This document shows positions 1 to 8,501 of a stretch of DNA of 64,000 bases, in pieces (position 1 is the first letter of the stretch; each line of letters begins with the position of its first letter). The translations under genes and the position numbers were made by a program. This stretch comes from Bacillota bacterium (GTDB taxonomy: Bacteria > Bacillota > Clostridia > Christensenellales > SZUA-584). The notes under the pieces were generated by a model. The model saw nothing but the letters and a program-made list of their open reading frames with translations, did not search any database and was not told the DNA's origin. The DNA is taken from NCBI GenBank assembly GCA_023390815.1, contig JAEWCC010000036.1:1-64000 (forward strand), given 5' to 3'.

Positions 1-3
1 GAC

Positions 4-64
4 CTCCTTTTGATTTTACTTTTGCGGCTGGCTAGACCGCTCTCAGTATATCAAAAGGAGTTTT
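4..64. other. Nested inverted repeat at window start
   Basis: Perfect 11-bp arms (CTCCTTTTGAT at 4-14 and ATCAAAAGGAG at 50-60) enclose a second small hairpin (GCGG...CCGC) and are followed by TTTT. This could be a terminator of a gene left of the window or the end of a larger element. The sequence does not decide which. Confidence 0.35.
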
Positions 65-91
65 CTTCTCCATAGCTTAAGCTCTTTCGAA

Positions 92-118
92 CTCCCGGCA
101 CAGCCGGGAGTTTTCGTA
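92..118 (+). terminator. Rho-independent terminator-like hairpin
   Basis: CTCCCGGC-aca-GCCGGGAG followed by TTTT. It would end a plus-strand transcript entering from the left; no gene upstream of it is visible in the window. Confidence 0.5.
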
Positions 119-124
119 GACAAT

Positions 125-217
125 AAAGATCCTTCCTCTCTTCGTTCGTTCAGGATGACATACGATTACTTTTCGTTCACTGTGACACGTCAGCGTAATG
201 ATTCTGAGGGCAGCGAC
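125..217. repeat. Dispersed repeat (AAAGATCCTTCCTC type), copy 1
   Basis: Shares an ordered series of blocks with 12833-12928: AAAGATCCTTCCTC, CAGGATGACA, TTTTCGTT, TGTGAC and GATTC-GAGG. The block order and spacing are alike, so this is a dispersed intergenic repeat. It codes for nothing I recognise. Confidence 0.55.
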
Positions 218-268
218 TACGCAGAGGACATATAACTCATTTATTAGTCGGGTTCCCAACGCTTGGTG

Positions 269-601
269 TCAATCAATATAGTATTTATACAAGTCCTTTT
301 TGAATTCATCAATGATATTATCCTCACCGATACAAAAGGGATATATGCCACTGTCTTCAAACAGGTTCTTTTCCGCTTCTTCTTGACTCATGGCAGATTC
401 TATGACGAATGATGCTAATCCTTTAACAAAAGTGATACGGTGAAAACACCCCGTACGATCATTCCTAAAGATCATACTGCCTTTAATAAGGCATTTTACA
501 GAACCCGCTTCCTCCAAAGCATACTCCATTTTCTCCTTGATTCTTTCTATGGTTTGCAAGTATTCTTCAGATTTTGTATATATGGTTTTCTTTTTAAACA
601 T
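269..601 (-). CDS. Hypothetical protein, 110 aa
   Basis: Not recognised. The protein is short, charged and soluble, with a lysine-rich N-terminal helix, a central beta-rich stretch and a C-terminal tail rich in Asp and Tyr. I chose the ATG giving MFKKK over an upstream start because the longer version adds an unremarkable 11 residues. It lies alone between the repeat at 125-217 and the helix-hairpin-helix gene on the same strand. AT content is higher than in the next genes, which suggests an orphan or acquired gene. Confidence 0.55.
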   Translation of the reverse strand: MFKKKTIYTKSEEYLQTIERIKEKMEYALEEAGSVKCLIKGSMIFRNDRTGCFHRITFVKGLASFVIESAMSQEEAEKNLFEDSGIYPFCIGEDNIIDEFKKDLYKYYID

Positions 602-649
602 GAAATCATCACGTCCTAATCCGTGGACTGACAAGCCATAGAATGCAAT

Positions 650-1312
650 CTACCCCTTCAGCAGCAAGATTGCAGAGTCGATGCAGTATTGCGCATCCCT
701 CACCCCTAACGGCTCAACGTCATACTTCGTTACCCCTATGCTGTTTGCGTTATCCCGCAGATGGGTTGCATCCTCCTCCGCGATTTCCCGCAGGCAGCGG
801 TATCCCGCGTCGTACAGGATATGCGCGAACACCTTGCCCACGCCGTTGATACGCACAAGATCGCACAGCGCGCATACCTCCCGCGCCTGTGTCTCCGATA
901 TACCGGACAGGCCGCAAAGTTTTTGCGGCGCTGCAAAGCATTGCGTATATTCATAGACGTCTTCGGAGTTCTTCAGCCTTTTTTCGGCCAGCAGCGAGAC
1001 GATATCCTGCGGCAGATAAGGGAATTCACTGAGATTCATGGTCTTGGCTTCAAGCCCTCCCAGCTCTCTTTTCAGCAAGGCCAGGTATTCCGCGGACACC
1101 CCCGTTTTCATCGAAACGCCCTCGATCTTCTTTGGTGTGCCGAGGCCTTTAAGCAACGCTTCCGCATCCTCAAAACCGCCCTTTTGCAGCAGCGCAAAGA
1201 TATCGTTGATCCCCTGATGGAGCAGCCTGCGGCTCTTCGGCAATTGCTTCGCTTTCAGTATATCCCGGTAAGCCGGAAGCGATATATTTTTCAAGTTTAT
1301 ACTGTATGTCAT
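650..1312 (-). CDS. DUF4332-like helix-hairpin-helix protein
   Basis: A 220-residue soluble protein made of repeated short helices with hairpin-type turns: GLGTPKKIEGVS near residues 75-87, LSGISETQAREV near 140, and RINGVGKVFAHILYDAGY near 155-172. The order LVRINGVG...L...GY.CLREIAE resembles DUF4332/HhH proteins, which bind nucleic acid non-specifically, but no catalytic motif is present. The start is set by GGAGG at 1321-1325, 8 nt before the ATG; an earlier start would overlap this ribosome binding site. It stands alone, transcribed away from the URO-D-like gene. The DNA-binding role is inferred from fold motifs only. Confidence 0.65.
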   Translation of the reverse strand: MTYSINLKNISLPAYRDILKAKQLPKSRRLLHQGINDIFALLQKGGFEDAEALLKGLGTPKKIEGVSMKTGVSAEYLALLKRELGGLEAKTMNLSEFPYLPQDIVSLLAEKRLKNSEDVYEYTQCFAAPQKLCGLSGISETQAREVCALCDLVRINGVGKVFAHILYDAGYRCLREIAEEDATHLRDNANSIGVTKYDVEPLGVRDAQYCIDSAILLLKG

Positions 1313-1399
1313 GAGCGTTTCCTCCATTGCTTTATCTATATCACATTTACAGGCAGTATCGCAACCATATCGATTTGATTGGGATTGCGGAGTTTCAAT

Positions 1400-1435
1400 A
1401 AAAGAACCTGACGCAAGGCATCCGCGTCAGGCTCG
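1400..1435 (-). terminator. Terminator of the URO-D-like gene
   Basis: Inverted repeat CCTGACGC (1407-1414) / GCGTCAGG (1424-1431), followed on the minus strand by a T-rich run (TTCTTTTATT). It lies 40 nt past the stop codon at 1475. Confidence 0.7.
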
Positions 1436-1474
1436 TTTAAATACTCGATTGCTAATGACTCACGTCGCCGCCGT

Positions 1475-2740
1475 TCATTTTCGCCAGTTTTGCGCCGTTT
1501 TAAAGCAAGCGATCAGGTTCTCCGCAGGTACACTGCCATTTACGTTGTGCACCTGGCTGAACACGTAGCCGCCGCCCGGCGCGAGGATGGAGAGCATCTC
1601 CTCCACCTGCGTGCGCACCCCTTCGGGCGTGGCGCGCCCCAGCACGTTCTGCGTGTCCACGCCGCCCCCCCAGAACACGAGCTCCTTGCCGTACTCCTTC
1701 TTGAGCCGCGCGGGGTCCATGCCCGTCGCGGATATCTGGATCGGATTGAGTATCTGTACGCCGCACTCGATGAGGTCCGGGATGAGGTCGTACACCGCGC
1801 CGCACGAGTGGAAGAACACCTTGATATGCGGATAGTTCTGCCGCACATATTGGAACATGCGCTTATGGAACGGCTTAACGAACTGCCGGTACATCTGCGG
1901 CGATATGAGTAGCGACTGCTGCGTTCCGAGGTCGTCGTTGAACTGGATCACGTCGATATACTCGCCCACCGCGCGCAGGTACTTCTCGAGATCGCGCAGG
2001 TAGCACTGCGTACGCCGCTCCATGAAGGCGAGCGTCATGTCCGGGTCCACACCCATATTCACGAAGAACTGTTCGTAGCCCCAGTAGAGCTGTCCCATCT
2101 CGAACACGTTGCCGAGGAATATACCGGTGACGGCTTTATCGGTGGTCTCGCGCAGCCGCCGCGCCTCTTCGGAGTAGAAACGATACTCCTCGTCGGTCAT
2201 TTCGGGGAATACGTATTCCTCCATCTCGGCAATCGTCTCGACTTGCTTCATCGGGTGGAACACGCGCGCGAACGAGTGGAACCCCTTCGGGCATCGGCAG
2301 ACGACCTGATTGCAATACGAATTGTCGTCCTCGTCCCGGCGATACGGGTGCAGGTAGTCCATGCTGTGCGGCAGGCCGAAAAGCTCCAGCGCGCCATCCT
2401 CGCGCATTTTCGGGTTATACAGCTCCGGCTGGAACGCCACCTTGCCGCTGGTCATCGCGGAATACTTGTATCGCGTTACCGGGATACCCAGCGACGGTGC
2501 GAACCGGCGCACATAGACGAAGTCCCCGCCCATCTCGTCGAGCATGAACGGCTCGATGAGCGCGTTCTGTGCGATAATATCCTCCACCGTCGTGACGGTA
2601 TCGTAGTCGAGCCTCCACTTTGCTTCGTCGTACACGACCGCGCTGATGCCCGTGGCGAGCGTCGCGCCGAAGTCGATGCATGGGCGGTCGGTTTCGCAGT
2701 GATTCAGGGCGGCCATTGCCCTTTCGCGGGATGTTGCCAT
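1475..2740 (-). CDS. Uroporphyrinogen decarboxylase (URO-D) family protein
   Basis: The 421-residue protein has the URO-D/MtaA barrel layout: N-terminal MATSRERAMAALNHCETDRP, a central QFNDDLGTQQSLLISP segment, HSCGAVYDLIPDLIECG, then FWGGGVDTQNVL and GGGYVFSQVHNV. Such proteins outside haem operons are often corrinoid-dependent methyltransferases or carbohydrate-linked enzymes of unknown reaction, and no other haem gene is nearby. The start at 2740 is supported by AAAGGAG. The longer reading to 2794 would run through an 18-bp operator palindrome. Two LacI-type operators upstream imply repression by a sugar-responsive regulator, so a catabolic role is more likely than haem synthesis. Confidence 0.8.
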   Translation of the reverse strand: MATSRERAMAALNHCETDRPCIDFGATLATGISAVVYDEAKWRLDYDTVTTVEDIIAQNALIEPFMLDEMGGDFVYVRRFAPSLGIPVTRYKYSAMTSGKVAFQPELYNPKMREDGALELFGLPHSMDYLHPYRRDEDDNSYCNQVVCRCPKGFHSFARVFHPMKQVETIAEMEEYVFPEMTDEEYRFYSEEARRLRETTDKAVTGIFLGNVFEMGQLYWGYEQFFVNMGVDPDMTLAFMERRTQCYLRDLEKYLRAVGEYIDVIQFNDDLGTQQSLLISPQMYRQFVKPFHKRMFQYVRQNYPHIKVFFHSCGAVYDLIPDLIECGVQILNPIQISATGMDPARLKKEYGKELVFWGGGVDTQNVLGRATPEGVRTQVEEMLSILAPGGGYVFSQVHNVNGSVPAENLIACFKTAQNWRK

Positions 2741-2779
2741 ACGTCTTTCTCCTTTGCTGATTTTGGTGGCGGCGCAATT

Positions 2780-2797
2780 GGCGTAACCGGTCACGCC
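2780..2797. promoter_or_regulatory. LacI/GalR-type operator, proximal
   Basis: GGCGTAACCGGTCACGCC is an 18-bp palindrome with one mismatch and a central CG, typical of LacI-family operators. It sits 40 bp upstream of the URO-D-like start codon. Confidence 0.7.
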
Positions 2798-2896
2798 GCC
2801 TCAAATATCAAAGCCCCGTCAAGGAGCAAAACCTGTGCATAGTTATAAATATGTATATTGGGTTCAATTTAGTCGCAGTATGGATTCACAAGCATT

Positions 2897-2914
2897 GGCG
2901 TAACCGGTTACGCC
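2897..2914. promoter_or_regulatory. LacI/GalR-type operator, distal
   Basis: GGCGTAACCGGTTACGCC is a perfect 18-bp palindrome. It shares flanking bases (ATTGGCG...CGCCGC) with the proximal site and lies 117 bp from it centre to centre, about eleven helical turns, which would suit looping. The rest of 2741-3126 is AT-rich and holds no gene I can support. Confidence 0.72.
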
Positions 2915-3126
2915 GCTAATATGAATATTCGACGTGAGTGTCCATATTCCTTTAAATATGTATGTATTATGGCGTAATTTCTGAGCGGATAATAACCCTT
3001 CCTTTCTTACATTTTTTCCGTATTGCATGATATATTGCATTTTATTTACGTTATATGGTATATCTTTATCAGGTATTTTCAAAATTAGATTCTATAAACC
3101 ATATTAAATATAGCCGTGGTGGTGTT

Positions 3127-3600
3127 ATGCAAAATTTTTCAATCACTGATTGCTGGGTCTTGTTTTCTATAGGATTCGGCGAAAAAGGTTCAACGCTTAA
3201 AGAAGTTATATCAGCAGGTGATATGCTGAATCATGCGATTGTAACAAAAGATGAACTTGAAACCAGCCTTAATAAACTGATTTATAACGATTATATCAGC
3301 TTTGAAAATGATAAATACTTCGCAACAGAGATCGCAAAGCGTTTCTATGAAAAAAACAGAAGAAGCTCAGAGGGATGCATCGCTGAATGGATAAGAATTG
3401 CCGATTTGTTCAAAGAACAGCCAGTCAAGCCCGGCCAACCGAAATTGATCAAGATTACAGATGAGGATTATAAGAAAGCATTAAACTCGGTTTATCGGGA
3501 CTTTAAAAAGAATTTGAATAAACTCAACATTCTCCCGGTAAAAACCAGAATGAGTCTCTTTTTCTGGACTATGAAAAAAATAAAAGAAACAAAACGGTAG
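3127..3600 (+). CDS. Hypothetical winged-helix-like protein, 157 aa
   Basis: Soluble protein of about 157 residues. The first 80 residues (SITDCWVLFSIG, LKEVISAGDMLNHAIVTKDEL, LNKLIYNDYISFENDKYFAT) read as a winged-helix unit: helices followed by a beta hairpin. The C-terminal half is basic. I recognise this as a recurrent uncharacterised family but know no function. The start chosen (TTATGC context) gives a compact N-terminus; an ATG at 3055 is possible but has no ribosome binding site. The gene is much more AT-rich than its neighbours, suggesting transfer. It stands alone, convergent with the U32 gene. Confidence 0.6.
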   Translation: MQNFSITDCWVLFSIGFGEKGSTLKEVISAGDMLNHAIVTKDELETSLNKLIYNDYISFENDKYFATEIAKRFYEKNRRSSEGCIAEWIRIADLFKEQPVKPGQPKLIKITDEDYKKALNSVYRDFKKNLNKLNILPVKTRMSLFFWTMKKIKETKR

Positions 3601-3670
3601 AATAAATCAGGTCATTCGCAAGTGTTGAAACTCAACGATAACGACTCTGATCCGTGAAGTTATTTCCGTC

Positions 3671-5728
3671 TTACTGCAAATTCCTGAAATACAGCCCGCG
3701 CGTGAACTGCCCCGCAGAGGCCGCCTGTGTTTCGTACTGCGATATCACCGCTTTGCACGCCTCGCTGTCCTCGGTGGTGAAATACAGCGTGATAAAATCG
3801 AGGTTAGTTAGATGCTCCTGCTTGTCGGCAAGGTACAGCAGCACGCCGTTTAAAAGCTGCGAATATGCGCGATTCCGGCACACGACGGAGAATTGCTTGT
3901 TCATGCGGTCGGTCAGCGCGGACTCTCCCGTGCAGCCGCCGCAGCCCTTGTCCCCTTTGGAGGGGCAGTTGCGGAAGGTCATCAGCGGCAGATGCCCGTA
4001 CGCGATGATGCCGCGCGGCAGCTCGCCTGCCAGCCTCGCCGCCTGCTTGAGGCCCATCTCGAACGACAGCGTGGCATCCGCAGCACCCAGTTCCCTCACG
4101 GCTTCCAGCGAGCGCGAATTGAGCAGGTTCAGCGAATAGTCCCCGTGCACCGTAAAGCCCATCTCCCGCGCCATGCGCAGCGTGCCGAGGTTGCCCGCCA
4201 CGACGTCTTTGAGCCCGGCTTCCTTCAGCCCTTGCAGCAGCCCGCGTATCCGTTCCTCCGCTTCGGGGAACACCATCAGCGGCAGCTCGCCGATCAGCTT
4301 ATCGCCCAGCGCCGGGATGACTTCCCTGTGCGCCGATATCTCCTCCACGGGGAGGATCACCTTCGCGGCGGCAGCCGCCGCCTCGTCTGAAAGCTGTGTT
4401 ACCTGCCGGAAGCGCACGCGCAGCTCCGGCGCGTCCACGGCGTGAACGGCGGGCGCGATATCGGGTATGCTACTACGGTCGCATGGCAGCGGCGCACGCT
4501 CCCCGCGCAGGCGCTCCAGTTCCTCCAGCGCTTCCTTGCGCATGCGGTTCAGCGCGGATATCGGCAGCGTCAGGCCGCTTTGAAGCTCGCATTTCAGCGT
4601 ATTCAGATAAAAGGGCGTACCGCCCGTCTTGGCGAGGCTGCGCTCCGCAAGCTCGCGCGTCAGCGGCTGTTTGATCGCGGCCTCGGGGACCGGTCCCTGT
4701 GCCGTTGCCATATGCGTTCCGTCTGACGTTTCCAATTCGGCGGACAAACCCTCCCGCAACGTCAGCGCCATATCGGCGGGGATGCGCTGCGCTTCGTCCT
4801 TATACAGCGCCGCAAGCTGCGCAAACACTGGCGCGGCGGCGGTTACATCCTCCTTGGTGCGGCTGCCGAACATGCGCATATCGCGTCTTCCCGCGAAGTA
4901 TCCGTCCGTAAAGCCGCTGCGCGAGAACACTGCCCGCAGCGTGTCCATATCCGGCTTTTTCCCGTCGAGCGCGGCGCGGCAGGCCGTCACCGCGGCGGCC
5001 ACGTATTCGGGCCGTTTCATGCGCCCCTCGATCTTGAGCGATACGACGCCGAGGTTTTTAAGTTTATCTATCTGCGGGATCAGCGAGAGGTCCTTGAGCG
5101 ACAGCGCGTATTCCCGATCATCCGAGGTGAAGTTGAGGCGGCAGGGCTGCGCGCACAGACCACGGTTGCCGCTGCGCTCGCCGAGCATCGCGGAAATATA
5201 GCACTGGCCCGATACGCTCATGCACAGTGCGCCGTGCACAAACATCTCGAGCTCGATATCGGTCTGTTTGGATATCTGTTCGATTTCTTTTTCGGAAAGC
5301 TCGCGCGCGAGCACCACGCGCGTAAAGCCGAGTGTTTCGAGCGCCTTGGCACCCTCGGCGTTATGGATCGTCATTTGAGTGGAGGCGTGCAGCAGCAGCG
5401 ACGGACAGATGCGCCTCGCGAGCGTTGCCACCGCGAGGTCCTGCACGATGAGGCCGTCCACCGCGCAGCCCGCGAGCATGCAGATCTCGTCGGCGACCGC
5501 ATCAAGCTCGCTGTCAAATACCAGCGTGTTAAGCGTGACATATACATTGACGCCGCGCGCGTGGCAGTACTGCACCGCCTGCGCGAAGCTTTCGTCGTCG
5601 AAGTTTGCCGCATTGCGTCGCGCGTTGAAGTACTTCGCACCCAAATACACCGCGTCTGCGCCGCAGCGCACCGCCGCAATCAGCGATTCCATTCCGCCCG
5701 CCGGAGCGAGTATTTCCGGTTTCTTCAT
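3671..5728 (-). CDS. U32 family peptidase
   Basis: 685 residues. The N-terminal TIM-barrel carries KPEILAPAGGMESL and the U32 signature region EMFVHGALCMSVSGQCYIS (about 162-180) followed by a Cys cluster (GLCAQPCRLNF). Family members such as E. coli RlhA and YegQ-type proteins act in RNA hydroxylation or collagen-type proteolysis; the Cys residues are thought to bind an Fe-S cluster or metal in the RNA-modifying branch. The second half (DUF3656-like and a repeat barrel) ends with another Cys group, NCPSKGDKGCGGCTG. Length fits long U32 proteins. SD AAGG precedes ATG. No operon partner is evident. The exact substrate cannot be read from the sequence. Confidence 0.88.
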   Translation of the reverse strand: MKKPEILAPAGGMESLIAAVRCGADAVYLGAKYFNARRNAANFDDESFAQAVQYCHARGVNVYVTLNTLVFDSELDAVADEICMLAGCAVDGLIVQDLAVATLARRICPSLLLHASTQMTIHNAEGAKALETLGFTRVVLARELSEKEIEQISKQTDIELEMFVHGALCMSVSGQCYISAMLGERSGNRGLCAQPCRLNFTSDDREYALSLKDLSLIPQIDKLKNLGVVSLKIEGRMKRPEYVAAAVTACRAALDGKKPDMDTLRAVFSRSGFTDGYFAGRRDMRMFGSRTKEDVTAAAPVFAQLAALYKDEAQRIPADMALTLREGLSAELETSDGTHMATAQGPVPEAAIKQPLTRELAERSLAKTGGTPFYLNTLKCELQSGLTLPISALNRMRKEALEELERLRGERAPLPCDRSSIPDIAPAVHAVDAPELRVRFRQVTQLSDEAAAAAAKVILPVEEISAHREVIPALGDKLIGELPLMVFPEAEERIRGLLQGLKEAGLKDVVAGNLGTLRMAREMGFTVHGDYSLNLLNSRSLEAVRELGAADATLSFEMGLKQAARLAGELPRGIIAYGHLPLMTFRNCPSKGDKGCGGCTGESALTDRMNKQFSVVCRNRAYSQLLNGVLLYLADKQEHLTNLDFITLYFTTEDSEACKAVISQYETQAASAGQFTRGLYFRNLQ

Positions 5729-5743
5729 GCCGTTACCTTTTTA

Positions 5744-5797
5744 CAGGGGCTTTGCCCCCGTACCCCCACTCAAGGGGTTCACCCCTTGAGAATCCCG
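5744..5797. repeat. GC-rich palindromic repeat (CAAGGGG..CCCCTTG), copy 1
   Basis: Two nested palindromes, GGGGCtttGCCCC and CTCAAGGGGttcaCCCCTTGAG, followed by AATCCCG. Copies with the same order occur at 53024-53070 and 61803-61853, each ending in GGAATCCC or a close variant. It lies between the U32 and pyridoxamine kinase genes. Confidence 0.5.
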
Positions 5798-5911
5798 TCA
5801 GGAAAACGCCTGCGACGTTTTCCGTAATCTCCATCCTGATTGTCTCCTGCAAACACCGGACAGGGGATATAAAGTCCGTATCCGATGAGGGTACCGCCCT
5901 CGAAAATGTCG

Positions 5912-6751
5912 CTATCCGTTCAGACTCTGTGCCAAATCGGCCAGTCCGGCTTCAAAGTTCACGCCGAAACGGATATCCGTGCCCGCGTCATAAGTGCGGC
6001 GGATGCTGTCCGCCGTGAAGTCTGCGGCGATCTTTGCGGCCTGTGCGGTGCTCTGCCCCGCCATGATGCCCGCGAGCAGCGCGCTTCCGAACACGTCGCC
6101 CGTGCCGTGGTAGAACCCCGGGATGCGCTCGGCCATCGCGTACTCCACGCAGCCGTTTTCATATATCGCCGCGCCCAGCCGCTTGTCGTCGAAGTAGACG
6201 CCTGTGAGCACCACGCGGCCTGCTCCGAGCTCGCCGAGGCGTTTCAGCAGCCCCTCAATGTAAGCGGGTTCGTACGGCCCCTCCTGGTATGGCTGACCGG
6301 TCAGCAGCGCCGCCTCGGTGATGTTCGGTACGATCACGTCGGCCTTGGTGCACAGCACGCGCATGCCCATCGGAAAGTTCTCCGGGAACAACCCGTATAG
6401 CTTGCCGTTGTCGGCCATCACCGGGTCCACCAGCACCAGCGTATCCGCCGATTTGATCGCGTCGATCACCTTGGACACGATGTCGATCTGCTCGAAAGAA
6501 CCCAGAAAGCCCGTGTAGATCGCGTCGAAGTGCAGCCCCAGCGAGGCCCAGTGCGCCGCGATGGGCATCAGGTCTTCCGTGAGGTCGCGGAAGGTAAAGC
6601 CCTCGAAGCCACCCGTGTGCGTGGAAAGCACGGCGGTAGGCATCACGCTCGTCTCGATGCCCGCGGCGGAGATGATAGGCAGCGCCACCGTCAGCGAACA
6701 CCGCCCAAAGCACGATATGTCATGGATTGCGGCAACCCTTTTCTGCGTCAT
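5912..6751 (-). CDS. pdxY: Pyridoxamine/pyridoxal kinase
   Basis: 279 residues, the usual length for PdxY/PdxK, which phosphorylate pyridoxal-type vitamers in the B6 salvage route. Visible features: N-terminal RVAAIHDISCFGRCSL, the substrate-loop PTAVLSTHTGGF, YTGFLGS, VDPVMADNGKLY, VPNITEAALLTG, and the ribokinase-type ATP/anion site GTGDVFGSALLAG near residue 215. The Asp in GTGD is the expected catalytic base. AAAGGAG lies 6 nt before ATG. Single gene, divergent from the serine acetyltransferase gene. The pdxY symbol is by family; substrate preference among vitamers is not resolvable. Confidence 0.9.
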   Translation of the reverse strand: MTQKRVAAIHDISCFGRCSLTVALPIISAAGIETSVMPTAVLSTHTGGFEGFTFRDLTEDLMPIAAHWASLGLHFDAIYTGFLGSFEQIDIVSKVIDAIKSADTLVLVDPVMADNGKLYGLFPENFPMGMRVLCTKADVIVPNITEAALLTGQPYQEGPYEPAYIEGLLKRLGELGAGRVVLTGVYFDDKRLGAAIYENGCVEYAMAERIPGFYHGTGDVFGSALLAGIMAGQSTAQAAKIAADFTADSIRRTYDAGTDIRFGVNFEAGLADLAQSLNG

Positions 6752-6816
6752 AGTGATCTCCTTTAGAAATTTATTCCCATTATAGCGATAGAAATTGGAT
6801 ACTGCAAGCTATGGTA

Positions 6817-6844
6817 TTGCCAAAAAACCGTAAGCGAATATAAT
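6817..6844 (+). promoter_or_regulatory. SigA-type promoter of serine acetyltransferase gene
   Basis: TTGCCA (6817-6822), 16-bp spacer, TATAAT (6839-6844); the start codon follows 30 bp downstream. Confidence 0.6.
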
Positions 6845-6874
6845 AGAACCAACCCTATATGAAAAGGAGTGCTT

Positions 6875-7783
6875 ATGAAGCTCAACGACTGGCTTCGCGA
6901 TAACGCCCGGGAGGTTTCGTCCGCGCTCGTGCGCGCCAACGAGAAGCATCTTTCCGACTCCGCTGTTTTGAGCGTCACCACACGCGCGCAGATCATTGAA
7001 GTGCTGGGCGCGCTGCGCTCGCTGATGCTGCCGGGCGTATACGAGCGCTGCCCCGTCAACCAGGCGATGCTCGAAGCGGTGCTGGACAGCCAGCTCAAGC
7101 AGACCGCCATCGCGCTGAGCGACATCATCGACAGCTTGCTGTGCCGCGCCTGCACGGAAAATGCGGACCTCTCCCCCATGGACTGCGCCGATATGGCGGA
7201 CGAAATCACGATCCGTATCCTTGAGGGGCTTCCGATCCTCCGCGAGCAAATCGATACCGATATCCGCGCCGCCTATGAGGGCGACCCGGCGGCGAAATCC
7301 TTCGAAGAAATCATGCTGAGCTATCCGTCGCTGGAGGCGGTCAGCATTTACCGCATCGCGCACCTGATCCATACGCTCGGCGTGCCGGTGATCCCGCGCA
7401 TCATGACGGAGTACGCGCACAAGAACACGGGCATCGATATTCACCCCGGCGCGACCATCGGCGAGAGCTTCTTTATCGACCACGGCACGGGCGTCGTCAT
7501 TGGTGAAACGTGCGTGATCGGCCGCAATGTCAAACTCTATCAGGGCGTGACGCTGGGTGCCAAGAGCTTCCCGCTCGATGCGCACGGCAACCCCATCAAG
7601 GGCATCAAGCGCCACCCGGACATCGAGGACGGCGTGGTGATCTACTCCGGCGCGTCCATACTCGGCGACATCACCATCGGCCACCACAGCGTGATCGGCG
7701 GCAACGTATGGCTCACAGAATCCGTGCCACCCTATTCCACCGTGTTCAACACGCAGCCCTCGCCCTCAATCAAGACGAAATAG
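6875..7783 (+). CDS. epsC: Serine O-acetyltransferase (EpsC/CysE-type)
   Basis: Transfers acetyl from acetyl-CoA to serine, the first step of cysteine synthesis. The 302-residue protein has a long helical N-terminal part and a C-terminal left-handed beta helix of hexapeptide repeats: TGIDIHPGATIGESFFIDHG, GVVIGETCVIGRNVKLYQ, GVTLGAKSF. The catalytic His-Asp pair is expected in IDIHPGA and FFIDHG. The long N-terminus matches EpsC-like enzymes rather than short E. coli CysE. The ATG at 6875 is chosen because AAAAGGAG lies 5 nt before it; the GTG at 6869 falls in the SD itself. No cysK neighbour is present. Confidence 0.9.
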   Translation: MKLNDWLRDNAREVSSALVRANEKHLSDSAVLSVTTRAQIIEVLGALRSLMLPGVYERCPVNQAMLEAVLDSQLKQTAIALSDIIDSLLCRACTENADLSPMDCADMADEITIRILEGLPILREQIDTDIRAAYEGDPAAKSFEEIMLSYPSLEAVSIYRIAHLIHTLGVPVIPRIMTEYAHKNTGIDIHPGATIGESFFIDHGTGVVIGETCVIGRNVKLYQGVTLGAKSFPLDAHGNPIKGIKRHPDIEDGVVIYSGASILGDITIGHHSVIGGNVWLTESVPPYSTVFNTQPSPSIKTK

Positions 7784-7882
7784 GGCAATCGGTCTACAAA
7801 TGATTCTTTTGGCATTCATCGTTTGCTGTGTAGATAATTCGCAGAGCTAAGATTATGTAATCAATAAAAAGAGAGTGGTTAA

Positions 7883-8338
7883 ATGGATTATCGGAACCTG
7901 ATGGAACTTAAATACATTGAATTATATGGTTTAGCTCAAGGCGATACGAACTCTTTATCTGTATGTTTTAATCGTTGTAGAGTTGGTGAGGCACCAGAAA
8001 ATATAGAGGTTTGCGGTGGGATAATTAAAGATTGTCATCCTGTAAATATTGATTTAGATTTACTAATTCTGAAGCTAGACTTTCAATCCTATATTGCCTA
8101 TTCAATAACAAATGAGTCGTTTACCGTTTGTGATGATTACGAAGTATTTACAGGTAATGCGTTCAGGATTTATGAGAAGTCAAGATATTTGGATTTCATC
8201 AAAGCTACTACTTTTGCGTGTGAAGTCTGTGGAGATAAAAATCCGCCTTTAGTACATTATGGTATAGCTTGCTTGAACCATATAGTGGATATAATCTCCA
8301 CTACACCGCCAATAATTAATGAGATAGAAAGAGGCTAA
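7883..8338 (+). CDS. Hypothetical protein, 151 aa
   Basis: Not recognised. Acidic, soluble, AT-rich in codon use relative to both neighbours. Mixed alpha/beta with a C-terminal CEVCGD pair and a further Cys at GIACLNHIVDI that might bind metal, though no complete zinc site is visible. AGAGAGTGG precedes the ATG. Size, acidity and base composition would fit an orphan immunity or accessory protein, but that is a guess. Confidence 0.6.
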   Translation: MDYRNLMELKYIELYGLAQGDTNSLSVCFNRCRVGEAPENIEVCGGIIKDCHPVNIDLDLLILKLDFQSYIAYSITNESFTVCDDYEVFTGNAFRIYEKSRYLDFIKATTFACEVCGDKNPPLVHYGIACLNHIVDIISTTPPIINEIERG

Positions 8339-8385
8339 AGTAAATAAAACCCTCCCGGGCTTTTTTGTATTGCCTATTTAGTGGT

Positions 8386-8448
8386 TTACTCCGCGTGCTC
8401 CATTTCCATCAGCCTGCGCGCTTTGAACAGCGTGTTGGCAACTGTCGT
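8386..8448 (-). pseudogene. 3'-terminal fragment of a tagO-like gene
   Basis: Read on the minus strand this 63-bp stretch gives TTVANTLFKARRLMEMEHAE then a stop. It matches the end of the intact TagO-like protein of this window (YTVAKAHKLIAMERAE) apart from a three-residue indel. There is no upstream coding part: it is the decayed tail of a second copy, 1.7 kb from the intact gene and on the same strand. Confidence 0.55.
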
Positions 8449-8455
8449 GAATAAT

Positions 8456-8497
8456 CAAAAACTCCCTTTCCCGTTTGTATGGGTCAGGGAGTTTTAC
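8456..8497. terminator. Bidirectional terminator after rsgA
   Basis: AAAACTCCCT (8458-8467) / AGGGAGTTTT (8486-8495) form a 10-bp stem with A and T flanks that act as a U-tract on either strand. It lies directly past the rsgA stop. Confidence 0.75.
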
Positions 8498-8501
8498 TTT
8501 G

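Noticed and set aside
1..64. End of an insertion sequence
   Set aside because: The 11-bp inverted arms are only 35 bp apart, and no transposase is visible; a terminator is as likely.
1475..2740. HemE (haem synthesis) assignment
   Set aside because: Length, motifs and LacI-type operators fit the wider URO-D-like family; no haem gene is nearby.
2864..3082. 72-codon minus-strand reading upstream of the URO-D-like gene
   Set aside because: It runs through an operator palindrome, has no SD and no family resemblance.
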